NCBI GenBank assembly: GCA_964543195.1
Contig: CAZIXF010000030.1
Coordinates: forward strand, 1 to 64,000
Reading direction: 5' to 3'
Origin: JAGTVG01 sp964543195
GTDB lineage: Bacteria > Bacteroidota > Bacteroidia > Cytophagales > Cyclobacteriaceae
DNA length: 64,000 nucleotides
A program made the translations under genes and the position numbers. Positions 36,959-46,660 of this stretch are shown piece by piece. The notes beneath the pieces were generated by a model. That model did no database searches, was not told the DNA's origin, and saw only the letters and a list, made by a program, of their open reading frames with translations. The first letter of the stretch is position 1. Each line of letters starts with the position of its first letter.

Positions 36959-38065
36959 CTATGTATTGTTTTTTATCCTCTCATCCAATCCAACTACACT
37001 CAAATACTCCCTCATCATCCTCTCTGGAGTGAAGGAAGAGGCATATTCTATGTTCTTTTGTTTCTGTATTTCGGAAATCGGATTTTCAAAAGCCTCCTTA
37101 ATTGCGTACGCAATATCAATTGGATCACGGCTGTTAATAAGGATCCCGTATTCGCCATTTTTCAATATTTCTCTTGAAGCGGGAATATCAACCGATACAA
37201 CTTTCAGACCTGATGAAAGCGCTTCCAATAATACTGTGCCAAAACCTTCCTGATTCCCGGATGTAAAAATGAATAACTCAGCTTTATTTAAAATATCAGG
37301 AATATTATTGACCGGGCCAAGTAATTGCACCCAATGATCCAGTTCATAATCTTTTATTAATTTCTCCAGCATTGATCTTTGAGAACCACCCCCAGCTATC
37401 CAAAGATTTTTTTTAATCCCCATTTTAATGAGTTCGCTCCATGCTGATAAAAGAAGATCCTGGGATTTTACTTTTTCAAGATTTCCTACATTTACGGCTA
37501 TACCTGAATGCCCACTTTCCCTTTGGGAATTAAACCTGGCAAATGAAAAACTATTTGATATGGTAAATAATATTGAATTTGGGAATAGTAGGATTTTCTT
37601 GAATTCATCCCTTATATATTCTGAAGCGCAGATAACACAGCCATCGAATAACTTTATCGGATAGTAAACATAAAGATTATAAAACCAGTGAAAAAATCCT
37701 TTATATTCAGGGGCACAACCGGCATGTACGATTAACTTTTTTACGCCTGCAAATCTGCCCCCGGTTAAAACATAATGTGCGTTCCCCTGGTTCCATGATA
37801 TTAAAAGATCAGGTTTAACTTGTTTTGAAGTTTTCCGGACTATTTTAATTATTCTAATAATTTTTGCCAACCCTGTACCTGTTTCAGGATTTGTAAAAAC
37901 TTGACATTCTGTTTCTTTAAAAGCGCTTATCCAATCTGCCGGTTTTTCATTTAAAAACAGTACACTTTGAATTGTGTTGCTGTTCTGCAACCAATCCAGT
38001 ACAATCCGTGGCGTTCCCTCGGCTCTCGGGGATGTGAGTACGTGCAGAATTTTGATTTTTTTCAT
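36959..38065 (-). CDS. GT4-family glycosyltransferase
   Basis: This 368-residue GT-B enzyme has an N-terminal ILHVLTSPRAEGTPRIVLDWL and a donor domain with AVNVGNLEKVKSQDLLLSAW, LWIAGGGSQRSMLEKL, VQLLGPVNNIPDIL and NQEGFGTVLLEALSSGLKVVSVD (E-x7-E type). The architecture fits retaining transferases that use nucleotide-activated hexoses. ATG 38065. It is separated from the next upstream gene by about 90 bases. The sugar and linkage are unknown. Confidence 0.88.
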   Translation of the reverse strand: MKKIKILHVLTSPRAEGTPRIVLDWLQNSNTIQSVLFLNEKPADWISAFKETECQVFTNPETGTGLAKIIRIIKIVRKTSKQVKPDLLISWNQGNAHYVLTGGRFAGVKKLIVHAGCAPEYKGFFHWFYNLYVYYPIKLFDGCVICASEYIRDEFKKILLFPNSILFTISNSFSFARFNSQRESGHSGIAVNVGNLEKVKSQDLLLSAWSELIKMGIKKNLWIAGGGSQRSMLEKLIKDYELDHWVQLLGPVNNIPDILNKAELFIFTSGNQEGFGTVLLEALSSGLKVVSVDIPASREILKNGEYGILINSRDPIDIAYAIKEAFENPISEIQKQKNIEYASSFTPERMMREYLSVVGLDERIKNNT

Positions 38066-38155
38066 GAGATTGGTACTGAAATCACACGCAATACAACCGC
38101 GTAAGACGATTCAGGTAATTCGAAGAAAAGAAATTGAAAAAAATTAATCATTTCT

Positions 38156-39361
38156 TCAATTCTGATCATTTTGACCAACCAATGCCATCCACTTTCTGCC
38201 GATTGTTTTCAGGGAATAATCATTGAGGTCGACAGCGTTCCGGGAGTACTCTCCTAGCAACCCTGGTTGATCGAGGATGGATTGAACCGCCTCTTTAATC
38301 GTATCCGGAGTAATATGATCCAATATGATCCCGTTGTGCCCATTCCTAACCACCTCGCCGCAACGATTAGTCGCGATCATGGGAAGTTTCCAGTACTGGG
38401 CTTCCAACTGGGTAATGGCAAATCCATCCGATAAGGTAGGCAGGATAAAAACATCGGCATTCCGAAATAGCCGATCCTTTTCTTCACCGTCTTTCCGGCC
38501 ATGATAAACAATATTTGGCGGAAGGTTCCACATCAGTTCGTCCGGACCAAACGGATTGCCTGCCAAATCCAATATCACCGGTTCGGCCAATAATGCCTTC
38601 ATCGCTTTTTTCAATAAATGAAATCCTTTCAAAACGGAGATACGTCCAAGATATAACAATCTCAAAGGTCTTTCCCGGGAAAATTGTTCCGGGTATACCC
38701 GCAAAGAACCGGAATTTAATGTTCGTTCAAACGCAAGAGGAATAATCCGGATTTTTTCTTTCGGAATCCCTGCTTCATGTATTAAATTGCCAGAATACAT
38801 TGAATTTACCACAATATAATTCGCCAGATCTGCTTCCTCACACCATCTATTCCAATATGCACTATCTGGGTTTGTTGGTTGATGGCGGTCGGCAAATTCA
38901 TTATAAAAAGCTTCCTTCACTACTTCTGATTGGAGCGGACCAGGATTGATCTGTCCGCATATTGTCGTGATTCCTGATCTCCGGGCTTCCCTGAAGATCT
39001 CCAGGGAAGAATAACTGTATGAAAAAACGACTTTGGGACTCATCTTATCAATATTTCTTCGTATCCAATCAGCCGTTTTTTGTTCGAATAACCGGTCAAG
39101 CGAATTATCCTTATGTACCTTTATTCTGCCGGCAAGGTGCTTCATTAAAAACAAACCGTTGAAGGATTTTACAGCGGCATCTTCGATATCGGGATGGTAC
39201 CTGTTTATATTGCCGGGGACCAGGAAACCCAGAAGGGATGAGGGGTCGAGCCAGATATCGGTGATCAGGCCGGTATTGACCCCGTTTTTAATCAGGGACC
39301 GGGGGACTGCATAATACTCCCGTGCGCCGAACTGACAACATAACCAATCAACCTTTTTCAT
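38156..39361 (-). CDS. GT4-family glycosyltransferase
   Basis: This 401-residue GT-B protein has WLCCQFGAREYYAVPRSL at its N-terminus, a PKVVFSYSYSSLEIFREAR segment, and donor-side motifs LLYLGRISVLKGFHLL, ILDLAGNPFG, VYHGRKDGEEKDRL and TLSDGFAITQLEAQYWKLPMI. Here the first acidic residue of the E-x7-E motif is Asp. Its start overlaps the end of the upstream GT4 gene by 14 bases, implying coupled translation. Confidence 0.87.
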   Translation of the reverse strand: MKKVDWLCCQFGAREYYAVPRSLIKNGVNTGLITDIWLDPSSLLGFLVPGNINRYHPDIEDAAVKSFNGLFLMKHLAGRIKVHKDNSLDRLFEQKTADWIRRNIDKMSPKVVFSYSYSSLEIFREARRSGITTICGQINPGPLQSEVVKEAFYNEFADRHQPTNPDSAYWNRWCEEADLANYIVVNSMYSGNLIHEAGIPKEKIRIIPLAFERTLNSGSLRVYPEQFSRERPLRLLYLGRISVLKGFHLLKKAMKALLAEPVILDLAGNPFGPDELMWNLPPNIVYHGRKDGEEKDRLFRNADVFILPTLSDGFAITQLEAQYWKLPMIATNRCGEVVRNGHNGIILDHITPDTIKEAVQSILDQPGLLGEYSRNAVDLNDYSLKTIGRKWMALVGQNDQN

Positions 39362-40535
39362 TGGCTGTTGATTTTTCTAAGCCTTTCCAGGGTTGTAAAC
39401 GATCAATAATTTTTTCTCCGTTTAAAAGCATATTCCATTCATTAATGCACCTGGACCATGTGACTTTCTCTGACCATTTTTTTGCATTGCTTTTCATCAA
39501 AACCTGCCAATCCTTATCCTTTAGGTAAGCCTCCACCTTATCAGTGATCTCCTGTACCGGCTGCCCGATTGAAAATCTTAAGCCTGCATCCGGAGGAATG
39601 GTATCTGCCGCGCCCTGGTGCGCATAGCCCATAATAGGAATAGCCAGCCGTAAAAATTCGAGGACCGAAATCCCGAGCGCTTCGCTTTCCGAAAACAAGC
39701 CTCCCATATCACAGGATCCAACCAGATTCAGAAATTTTTCCGCATCAGCGGATTTATCGATGAAACCAAAATGGTCCACGAAAGGCAGCTTGATGATTCC
39801 CTGTGGAGCATACCCAATTATTACGATATTTATTTCATATCCCCTCCTGGTCAATTCATCCGCAATCCTTATCAATACCGGAAGCCCCTTCCGTTTCCAG
39901 TCTTTCCCTATGAAGGCTATCCTGAAGGGGCGGTCACTTCCGGGGGATCCTTCAAACTTCCGGTGTTTAAACCCGGGCGGTATATCGATATTGGCTCCGG
40001 GCATTATAATATGAACTTTTTCTCCGGGGATTTTATATTCTTCAATGACCGACTTTGCCGCCCATTTCGACATGGTTACCACCCCTTCGGAAAGCTGGTA
40101 ATTTTCATATTCATCTTCATATGCTTTTTCCCTGATATGCCCGGGAACGTTCATGTTATACGCGGGGCTGTTGAATAATTGTTTCAGCGTAGCATCGATA
40201 TATCGCCAGGATTTCCCGTTGTGCATTTTGATAGTGCGGGCCCTGGGGAAACATTGATTAAAGGAAATAACTTCCGATGATAAATAATTACCGGGCAAGG
40301 ACCGTTCGATCTTATCAAGAAAATAGCTGCTGTATTGAAAACCGCCATAATTCCCATAAGTCAACAATTGACCTGCATTCCATATCCATCGGTAAAAATT
40401 ATATTTCTCTAATTCCAATCTCCATGGTACATGAAATATTCCTGCTTCTTTACCTGATTTAAAAAAATACCAAGAGGTACTGCTCCAAGTATTTATATTC
40501 AGGACATCACCGAGTGCGGCTACCGAACGATTCAT
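39348..40535 (-). CDS. GT4-family glycosyltransferase
   Basis: This 395-residue GT-B enzyme has a central acceptor region (MHNGKSWRYIDATLKQLF), then FRIAFIGKDWKRKGLPVLI, IVIIGYAPQGIIKLPFVDHFGFI, and FSESEALGISVLEFLRLAIPIMGYAHQGA as the donor-binding motif. The N-terminus (MNRSVAALGDVLNIN) is short for the family; the first beta strand may be atypical or the true start unclear. It overlaps both neighbouring transferase genes by a few bases, so the three form one translational series. Confidence 0.83.
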   Translation of the reverse strand: MNRSVAALGDVLNINTWSSTSWYFFKSGKEAGIFHVPWRLELEKYNFYRWIWNAGQLLTYGNYGGFQYSSYFLDKIERSLPGNYLSSEVISFNQCFPRARTIKMHNGKSWRYIDATLKQLFNSPAYNMNVPGHIREKAYEDEYENYQLSEGVVTMSKWAAKSVIEEYKIPGEKVHIIMPGANIDIPPGFKHRKFEGSPGSDRPFRIAFIGKDWKRKGLPVLIRIADELTRRGYEINIVIIGYAPQGIIKLPFVDHFGFIDKSADAEKFLNLVGSCDMGGLFSESEALGISVLEFLRLAIPIMGYAHQGAADTIPPDAGLRFSIGQPVQEITDKVEAYLKDKDWQVLMKSNAKKWSEKVTWSRCINEWNMLLNGEKIIDRLQPWKGLEKSTANEKG

Positions 40536-41653
40536 TCGTTTCCCAGTAAAAATGACAATCTATCCATGGCATATCTCTTCGCAGAAAAAGCCTGTTTTGC
40601 TCTTTGATACGCCCTTTGAGATAATACTTTTCTTTTATCCGAATCCTGCAGAAGTTCTATTGCCTTTTCCGCCATGGATTCAGCATTACCTGCCGGTACG
40701 AAACATACTGCTTCCGAAGCTCCGTCAATTTCCCTGAGCATAGGCAGATCGCTGGCCACGGAGGGCAATCCATTAGCCAGGGCTTCGGAAAGCGCATTAC
40801 CAAGTCCTTCTCTTTCTGTTGTAGCATAGAGGAACAGATCCCAGGACTGAAGAATGGGATATACCTCCGGTTGCATTCCCAGAAAATGCACTGAATTTTC
40901 AATTTCAAGGTTTTTCACCAGTGTTTCAAGCCGTGATCTTAAGGGCCCGTCACCCACCAGCTCCAATACAGCCACAGGATACTGCATCAGAATTATTGTA
41001 AAGGCTTTGATCACTGTTTCATGGTCTTTTATGGGATCCATTCTGGCAACCATACCAAGACGGAAATGGGGAGTCTCTCCTCCACGCCTTGAGTTTTGGA
41101 GGGCAAGTGTGGAAATGGGAAGATGTGAATAAGGATTGGTTTCAGGGACTTCAACCGGATTGAGGGAAATTGTAGAATTAAATAGTCTATAATACAAATG
41201 GCTTTTGAGAGTCTGATTTACATGACCGGAACAGGGAAACAATCTTGTAGTCGTACCTTTGGGTAAAATCCAGTGAAGCATTAAATCTTTAATAATTTTT
41301 CTGAATGATTTTTCCACCGGATTCCCAACATGAACGGCCATCCTGCGGCTATAATTGTTTAAAGCTGATCTGACAAGAGGCAGGCGTATTGTGCTCCAGT
41401 AAAAAATACCATCCGGATCACAGTCGAGCTTAAAATTCTTTAACCTGTAATAAAATCTGAAAATATTAACTTTCAGTATATCGAGGTGTTCCACAATGCC
41501 CCCCGATTCCTTCCATTTTTCACTCATCGGTCCTTCCCTATCCAACACCAGGACATGGTGACGGTCGTCTTTCAGTTGGTTTATAATATAATAACAATCC
41601 TTTTCCGTACCACCTAAATGTGCATAGGGAATAATATGAATAAATCGTTTCAA
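40532..41653 (-). CDS. GT4-family glycosyltransferase
   Basis: This 373-residue GT-B enzyme starts HIIPYAHLGGTEKDCYYI and has MVARMDPIKDHETVIKAF, LELVGDGPLRSRLE, VHFLGMQPEVYPIL and EREGLGNALSEALANGLPSVASD. The start codon is TTG at 41653, overlapping the FkbM stop as TTGA. No ATG nearby preserves the first strand, so TTG is preferred. It is an N-acetylhexosamine or hexose transferase by family; specificity cannot be given. Confidence 0.88.
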   Translation of the reverse strand: MKRFIHIIPYAHLGGTEKDCYYIINQLKDDRHHVLVLDREGPMSEKWKESGGIVEHLDILKVNIFRFYYRLKNFKLDCDPDGIFYWSTIRLPLVRSALNNYSRRMAVHVGNPVEKSFRKIIKDLMLHWILPKGTTTRLFPCSGHVNQTLKSHLYYRLFNSTISLNPVEVPETNPYSHLPISTLALQNSRRGGETPHFRLGMVARMDPIKDHETVIKAFTIILMQYPVAVLELVGDGPLRSRLETLVKNLEIENSVHFLGMQPEVYPILQSWDLFLYATTEREGLGNALSEALANGLPSVASDLPMLREIDGASEAVCFVPAGNAESMAEKAIELLQDSDKRKVLSQRAYQRAKQAFSAKRYAMDRLSFLLGNE

Positions 41654-42504
41654 TTCAGATTGAAAAACTTAGGTCTCGCATAAATAGTATTCTGGCCACC
41701 TTCGCTCTTGCGCTTACGTTCGATTAATCTTTTTGTTTCTACATTATATCGAAAGGGCAGAAATCCATAGGATCGCAATACCTTTTCCATTTCCTTCAAT
41801 TCCGGTTTTTTATAATTTGCCCATCTGTAGGTTTCAATGATCAAGGCCTTTAAACCCTCATATTCTAGTGTCTTACGGGATCCCTTTATTACTTCGAGTT
41901 CATGACCTTCAACATCAATTTTAATGTAAGACGGATTGCAATCCATTGTATATTCATCTATTGGGGTCACACCCACATTTATCTTATTTCCGGAATATGA
42001 TTCAGGATCTGAAATTACAGTATTTCCGGTATCCAGATCGGCAGTGAAAGATAGTGTTCCCTTTTCAGAACTCAGTCCAACATTATATACATTAACTGAC
42101 TGAATGCACTGCGGGTTTAATGAAATATTTTCCTTCAGACGCTCAAAACTATCCGGAATGGGCTCGAAAGCCAATACCTTTGTTCCTTTTCCTGCAACCA
42201 GGAGCGTCCAACCTCCAACGTTTGCCCCGATATCAATAAACAATTCTGAACGTTCTATATGATCCAAAATAAAGTTTTGCTCATGAAAGTCAGGTAGACC
42301 GAAATAATAATAAGCAGTTATCCCGGAAGAATGTGGATAGGCCAGAGCATATAAACCGGTATTTAATCTGAAACGCCAGGGGCTACCGGTAATCCGGTGC
42401 CATGCCTGTAAATGCAATAATTTACAAAAAGATCTTACAGGATGCTGTCTGGCTGATTTATTCCTGAAAAAATTCCATAAAGGCCGGATAAAAGATCTGT
42501 ACAA
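41650..42504 (-). CDS. FkbM-family SAM-dependent methyltransferase
   Basis: This 284-residue class I methyltransferase has LFIDIGANVGGWT near residue 90, LAFEPIPDSFERL, YIKIDVEGHELEVIKG near 195, IIETYRWANYKKPEL and EGGQNTIYARP at the end. It is a close paralogue of the gene at 35715-36590 and likely methylates a related position. The start is TTG 42504, ten bases after the stop of the sulfotransferase-like gene. It is coupled to the GT4 gene that follows. Confidence 0.9.
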   Translation of the reverse strand: MYRSFIRPLWNFFRNKSARQHPVRSFCKLLHLQAWHRITGSPWRFRLNTGLYALAYPHSSGITAYYYFGLPDFHEQNFILDHIERSELFIDIGANVGGWTLLVAGKGTKVLAFEPIPDSFERLKENISLNPQCIQSVNVYNVGLSSEKGTLSFTADLDTGNTVISDPESYSGNKINVGVTPIDEYTMDCNPSYIKIDVEGHELEVIKGSRKTLEYEGLKALIIETYRWANYKKPELKEMEKVLRSYGFLPFRYNVETKRLIERKRKSEGGQNTIYARPKFFNLN

Positions 42505-42513
42505 GAGTATTTT

Positions 42514-43386
42514 TTAAAATAAATAAGCTGCAGGTAAATTAGTATTAAGGATGGCTTGAAGGTTTTTATTACTTTCCCGATAAAGATTTTTTATTTTTCT
42601 CATTGATTCGGATGTAAGGTCAGTGTGAATTTTAAAACTGAATTTTTTCATTAAAAAATTTAAAAGATTTTTTGGAATGACTTTAGATAAAGAGAAATTG
42701 GGCAATAATTTCATCTTTATGTGGTATAGGTAATGGATATCGGCTTTATTTTTTACCGGTTCCGAGATATACCCTATAACTTCTGAATATTCCAATTCCA
42801 TAAATTCAGAAAAATAATTAATTACATTCTCCTTACATATAGTAATTTCCTCAAACATAAAAACTCCAACATTATTTGCTCCGAATAATTCTATATATTT
42901 ACTTATAACTTTATCGTAGAAAAGGGCAAACAAAAAACCGGATTCAAGATTTTTTATCTGTGTATCCAACCAATTGTCAAAAGAGATCCAACGTTTATTA
43001 TTGGAGAAAAAGTCAAAAGGATGCATATCATATAATGAACGGATAATATTGGGTTGATTCCTTATAATTATAAGGATTTTCAATCCTGGAAATAAATTAT
43101 ACAATCTTTCGGCTACCATAAATGGATTGACGAGGTTAAAAGTAAATCTTTCATCCGCAATAATGGTTTTTCTTTCAGGATCAATATATTTTAATGATTC
43201 AGACTCAAGTTTATTTTTAATTGCATCTAATGAAAATTCAGACTGCGGCTTATTATAAATCCATTCAAATCCTTCAGATGGATATTCGACATTCAGATAT
43301 TGAATCCGGGGGTGTTTTTTAAAAAAATTTTCCTGAATGAAGGAACTCGCTGCCTTAGGATATCCAATATGGATAATTTTTACCAT
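42514..43386 (-). CDS. Sulfotransferase-like protein
   Basis: This 290-residue protein has an N-terminal P-loop-like IHIGYPKAASSFIQE at residues 5-19, the 5'-PAPS-binding pattern, and ILIIIRNQPNIIRSLYD near residue 105, the 3'-phosphate-binding region. It lacks a membrane anchor, so it acts in the cytoplasm. It would add sulfate from PAPS to a sugar before export. Similarity is limited to these motifs, so a related transferase role is possible. Confidence 0.75.
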   Translation of the reverse strand: MVKIIHIGYPKAASSFIQENFFKKHPRIQYLNVEYPSEGFEWIYNKPQSEFSLDAIKNKLESESLKYIDPERKTIIADERFTFNLVNPFMVAERLYNLFPGLKILIIIRNQPNIIRSLYDMHPFDFFSNNKRWISFDNWLDTQIKNLESGFLFALFYDKVISKYIELFGANNVGVFMFEEITICKENVINYFSEFMELEYSEVIGYISEPVKNKADIHYLYHIKMKLLPNFSLSKVIPKNLLNFLMKKFSFKIHTDLTSESMRKIKNLYRESNKNLQAILNTNLPAAYLF

Positions 43387-43397
43387 ATTTATGATCT

Positions 43398-44339
43398 CTA
43401 TTTCTTGTAAAAGAGATAATTGCCAAAATGATTTTTATGATCAAATATTTCTAATCTTGTATTTTTATATCCAGACTTTTTCAATAATTCAAACACAGGA
43501 TTTCCTGGAATCGTTTCGATAATAATATAGGCTGGAGGGTTTACATTTAACGTTTCATACATACCTGCAATGACTTTGTCTTCTGCACCTTCAACATCAA
43601 TTTTAATAATATCCGGGATTACAGAATGTTCTTTACAGAATGCATCTATCGTAATAGAATCAATTTCATAAAAATGATTGTATTCCCTGCCAATCAATCC
43701 TTGAATTTCAGGAACTATGGTTGAATTATGTGAATTTATCTTGCCAGACAGGAATAATTTAATCTTAACATCATTTATATCTGTAGCAGCTTTATTAATA
43801 ATCTTGATCTTATTGTTCAGATTATTTAACTTCCTGGATTCATCTATTAAATATTTTAATTCCGGATTGGCTTCAATTGCATAAACTTGTCCATTACTTC
43901 CAATATGGGAGGCTGCAAGAATTGAAAAATAACCAATATTTGCTCCGATATCCATAAAAACACTATCTTCCTTTAAATTCTGAATAATAAATTCCTGGGT
44001 TTTTTTTTCAGTATATCTCCCATAACAATACAAAAACCAGCCGGAGGAATCCGTGATATCCACCCTGAATTTCAACCCGTTCCTTAAAACAATCGGTTTT
44101 AAACGCCTTGAATTATTTACATGATTATATGCAATTTGAAATCTTTTAGTCAGGCCATTCGCATAATTTACCAGCCGTGAGTTGAAATGAGTGTTTTTAA
44201 CAGCAGAAATAACCAGGTTGTCAAAAAAGGGTAAGAAAGACAATATTCTGAAAAGAATTAGGATTAACTTATTTAACCCGAAAAATTTAAGAATTTTTCG
44301 GCCTGCGGGCTGATGAAGCACAAATTCAACGTATTTCAC
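43398..44339 (-). CDS. FkbM-family SAM-dependent methyltransferase
   Basis: This 313-residue protein has a hydrophobic N-terminal part (ILKFFGLNKLILILFRILSFL), then SVFMDIGANIGYFSILAASHI near residue 125, VYAIEANPELKYL and DIIKIDVEGAEDKVIAGM near 220. It belongs to a different FkbM branch from the other two in the window (no TADLDTGN). The start is GTG 44339. It is followed by about 140 bases of AT-rich sequence before the next gene. Confidence 0.88.
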   Translation of the reverse strand: MKYVEFVLHQPAGRKILKFFGLNKLILILFRILSFLPFFDNLVISAVKNTHFNSRLVNYANGLTKRFQIAYNHVNNSRRLKPIVLRNGLKFRVDITDSSGWFLYCYGRYTEKKTQEFIIQNLKEDSVFMDIGANIGYFSILAASHIGSNGQVYAIEANPELKYLIDESRKLNNLNNKIKIINKAATDINDVKIKLFLSGKINSHNSTIVPEIQGLIGREYNHFYEIDSITIDAFCKEHSVIPDIIKIDVEGAEDKVIAGMYETLNVNPPAYIIIETIPGNPVFELLKKSGYKNTRLEIFDHKNHFGNYLFYKK

Positions 44340-44480
44340 AAGAAAACAAATAAATAACCGGGTACAACTGTTTTAACTGTTGCTCAATATTGAGCTATTG
44401 AAATTGTGCTCATCAGGGTCAAGCCTAACGTATATCGTATTGTATATCATTTATTAAGCATTTGCACAATTCATCCATTA

Positions 44481-45812
44481 CTATATTTGTGAATAATCCG
44501 GGTTGATAACTTTTTCATACATTTTTAAAGTATCCTTTGCGACATCTTTCATGGTCCTGGGATTAGCTATAGAGTTACGCATTTTTTCCAATTCATATGG
44601 TTTATTAAACAATTCAAGAATGCGTTTTTTTAATTCATCCGCATTTCCGGGTTGAAATAACAATCCGTTTATTCCCGGTTCTATCCATTCGGAAATCCCC
44701 CCCAGATCAGAGCCTACAACTGGCAATCCGGTTGATAATGCATCAAAGAGCGTTATGGGACCGGTTTCCAGCCATATGGAAGGAATAACACAGATATCCA
44801 TTGATGACAATCTTTGTTGAAGCTTCTCGTTAGGAACGAATTCAGGATTATTGAAATGGGGATCCCCGCTGATTTTTTCAAGCATCTTCTTCCCATAGGC
44901 TGATGCTTCCCAGCGTGTACTGAAAAAAAACACCTTTACGGGAATGGCAGGATCCAGCCTCTGAATCCCATCAATCAGAACATGAATCCCTTTAATTGGT
45001 TCACACCGGCCAATATAGACCAGGTGAAGCTCCTTTCTTTGCGGGTATTTCTCTATTTCCGTTTTATAATTATATTTTTCTTTACTTCCAGTACTTATTC
45101 TATGAATCTTGGTTGAATTAACTTCATTAATGACTAACATTTGCTCTGTCCAATTGGAAAGAACATGCACAGCATCAATACTATTATAAAATTCCTTAAA
45201 TGACATAATGAATTTTCGGGTTAAATCCCGATGCTGGAGCACTTTTTTAGCTTTTCCGAAAGCGATATACTGTAAGTAGTTAGCTGACCGGGTAGCGGCC
45301 AGATAATTAAATGGTTTGGGCACTCCCAGATAATTCAACTGACACTCCGTACAACGGTATTCTTTCAATTCCCCGTCACATACTTTTCTGTTCTGATACA
45401 ATAAGGCCCGCTGTGGGCAGGACTGTCCCGGTGTATGATAGGTTAGGACCGTTTTTATTCCCCTGGATTTCAATAATCGTAAGTGAGATAAACTGGCTCC
45501 ACGATTCTGGTCATGGAAATGGACGATATCGGGTTTGTATTCTTCAAGGTATTTTGCGAAATCCGGTAATTCATCCACTTCCCTGCTGAATGATGCCATC
45601 CTTGGATCATTGATCCTGACCGGGGATATTACATCAGTTCTTGCTCCCTTGTGATTATAGGTGCCGGATGGTTCATTGTTTTCCGTCTGGTGTATCAGTA
45701 TCCTGTTGTTTATCCCCAGTTTATTCAGTTCCCCACACAATGTGGAAGCGAAGATCTCTTTACCACCGGTTTGCCAGGGATAAGCCGTGTCGGCCAGATG
45801 CAGGATTTTCAT
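44481..45812 (-). CDS. GT4-family glycosyltransferase with a Cys-rich insert
   Basis: This 443-residue protein starts at ATG 45812 (MKILHLADTAYPWQTGGKEIF). The frame extends 19 codons upstream but would overlap the preceding gene, so the ATG at the TAATG junction is chosen. Motifs: DIVHFHDQNRGASLSHL, LVYIGRCEPIKGIHVL, VFFFSTRW and WLETGPITLFDALSTGLPVVGSDLGG. Between residues 145 and 185 it has HTPGQSCPQRALLYQNRKVCDGELKEYRCTECQ in fragments that carry four Cys, a pattern seen in GT4 proteins with a zinc-like knuckle. Confidence 0.87.
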   Translation of the reverse strand: MKILHLADTAYPWQTGGKEIFASTLCGELNKLGINNRILIHQTENNEPSGTYNHKGARTDVISPVRINDPRMASFSREVDELPDFAKYLEEYKPDIVHFHDQNRGASLSHLRLLKSRGIKTVLTYHTPGQSCPQRALLYQNRKVCDGELKEYRCTECQLNYLGVPKPFNYLAATRSANYLQYIAFGKAKKVLQHRDLTRKFIMSFKEFYNSIDAVHVLSNWTEQMLVINEVNSTKIHRISTGSKEKYNYKTEIEKYPQRKELHLVYIGRCEPIKGIHVLIDGIQRLDPAIPVKVFFFSTRWEASAYGKKMLEKISGDPHFNNPEFVPNEKLQQRLSSMDICVIPSIWLETGPITLFDALSTGLPVVGSDLGGISEWIEPGINGLLFQPGNADELKKRILELFNKPYELEKMRNSIANPRTMKDVAKDTLKMYEKVINPDYSQI

Positions 45813-46660
45813 TATAAAGAATTCGACTCTTGTATTTCGTATCCTTCTTCTAAAATCGATTTCTTCCAAAATCCAAGAAATTCCCCCTTATACCATTGAT
45901 GGCATCCAAATGGAAGGTTTCCATTATTCAACTCTATCAGCTTCTCACAATTATATTCCATGCTGAATTTATAGGCTTCCTCAAAAGGAGCCACTTTGAA
46001 CTCAGGGAAAGCAGCCGGCACCTGAATTCCCCAGAAAATATCCTCATTAAGCTTTGAATAATTAAATAAGTGATGCGACCAGCCGCCCAGGCCGGCCAAC
46101 ATCCGGACAAAATAGGGAAAATGGTATATTCTTCCCTTCCAGTTGTATTTTCTGTACCATCCAAGGAATTCCTTGAATGAATAAACCCGTTTGAAAGATC
46201 TCAATACTTTCAATGCCGAAGATATTTTATGCAGGGAAAATCCACTGTTTCCCACACCCAGGTATTTTTTTGGCTCGATGGTACCGTCAAATTTATAGAT
46301 CGGAGCGCCGATCATGTCATACCCCTTATCACACCAGTACTCCAGTTCATCCCTGAACACAAAGGCATCCATATGATGCATAAGGAAATACGCATATTGT
46401 TCCAAGGCTTTATAAAGCTTGGGGGATTTCATGAACCGGTTGTATGTCTGGGGTGACCTAAAATATTTTTTATGAAAATAAATATGGCCAAAATCCTTAC
46501 AAGCGGTGAACAATTTATAAAACGATTCCAGGTTTAATCCATTCGGGGCCAATATCCGTACCGGATATTTTCCCAAAATCCCTGCACATTGTTTTAAGGA
46601 TATTTCTTCATATTTATCCGGATGTTCCCGGAAAACCGGGATCACCACCACACATCTCAT
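45812..46660 (-). CDS. DUF5672 family protein, putative glycosyltransferase
   Basis: This 282-residue protein opens CVVVIPVFREHPDKYEEISL and contains YFLMHHMDAFVFRDELEYWC, DMIGAPIY, YLGVGNSGFSLHKISSAL and LPFGCHQWYKG. This set is that of DUF5672, which is predicted to be a GT-A-like sugar transferase and is found in polysaccharide loci. No experimental function is recalled. It is coupled to the following GT4 gene through TAATG. Confidence 0.8.
   Translation of the reverse strand: MRCVVVIPVFREHPDKYEEISLKQCAGILGKYPVRILAPNGLNLESFYKLFTACKDFGHIYFHKKYFRSPQTYNRFMKSPKLYKALEQYAYFLMHHMDAFVFRDELEYWCDKGYDMIGAPIYKFDGTIEPKKYLGVGNSGFSLHKISSALKVLRSFKRVYSFKEFLGWYRKYNWKGRIYHFPYFVRMLAGLGGWSHHLFNYSKLNEDIFWGIQVPAAFPEFKVAPFEEAYKFSMEYNCEKLIELNNGNLPFGCHQWYKGEFLGFWKKSILEEGYEIQESNSL

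Noticed and set aside
44481..45869. Upstream start of the GT4 gene (19 extra codons)
   Set aside because: It would overlap the DUF5672 gene by 58 bases, while the ATG at 45812 sits in a clean TAATG junction and begins with the family's first strand.
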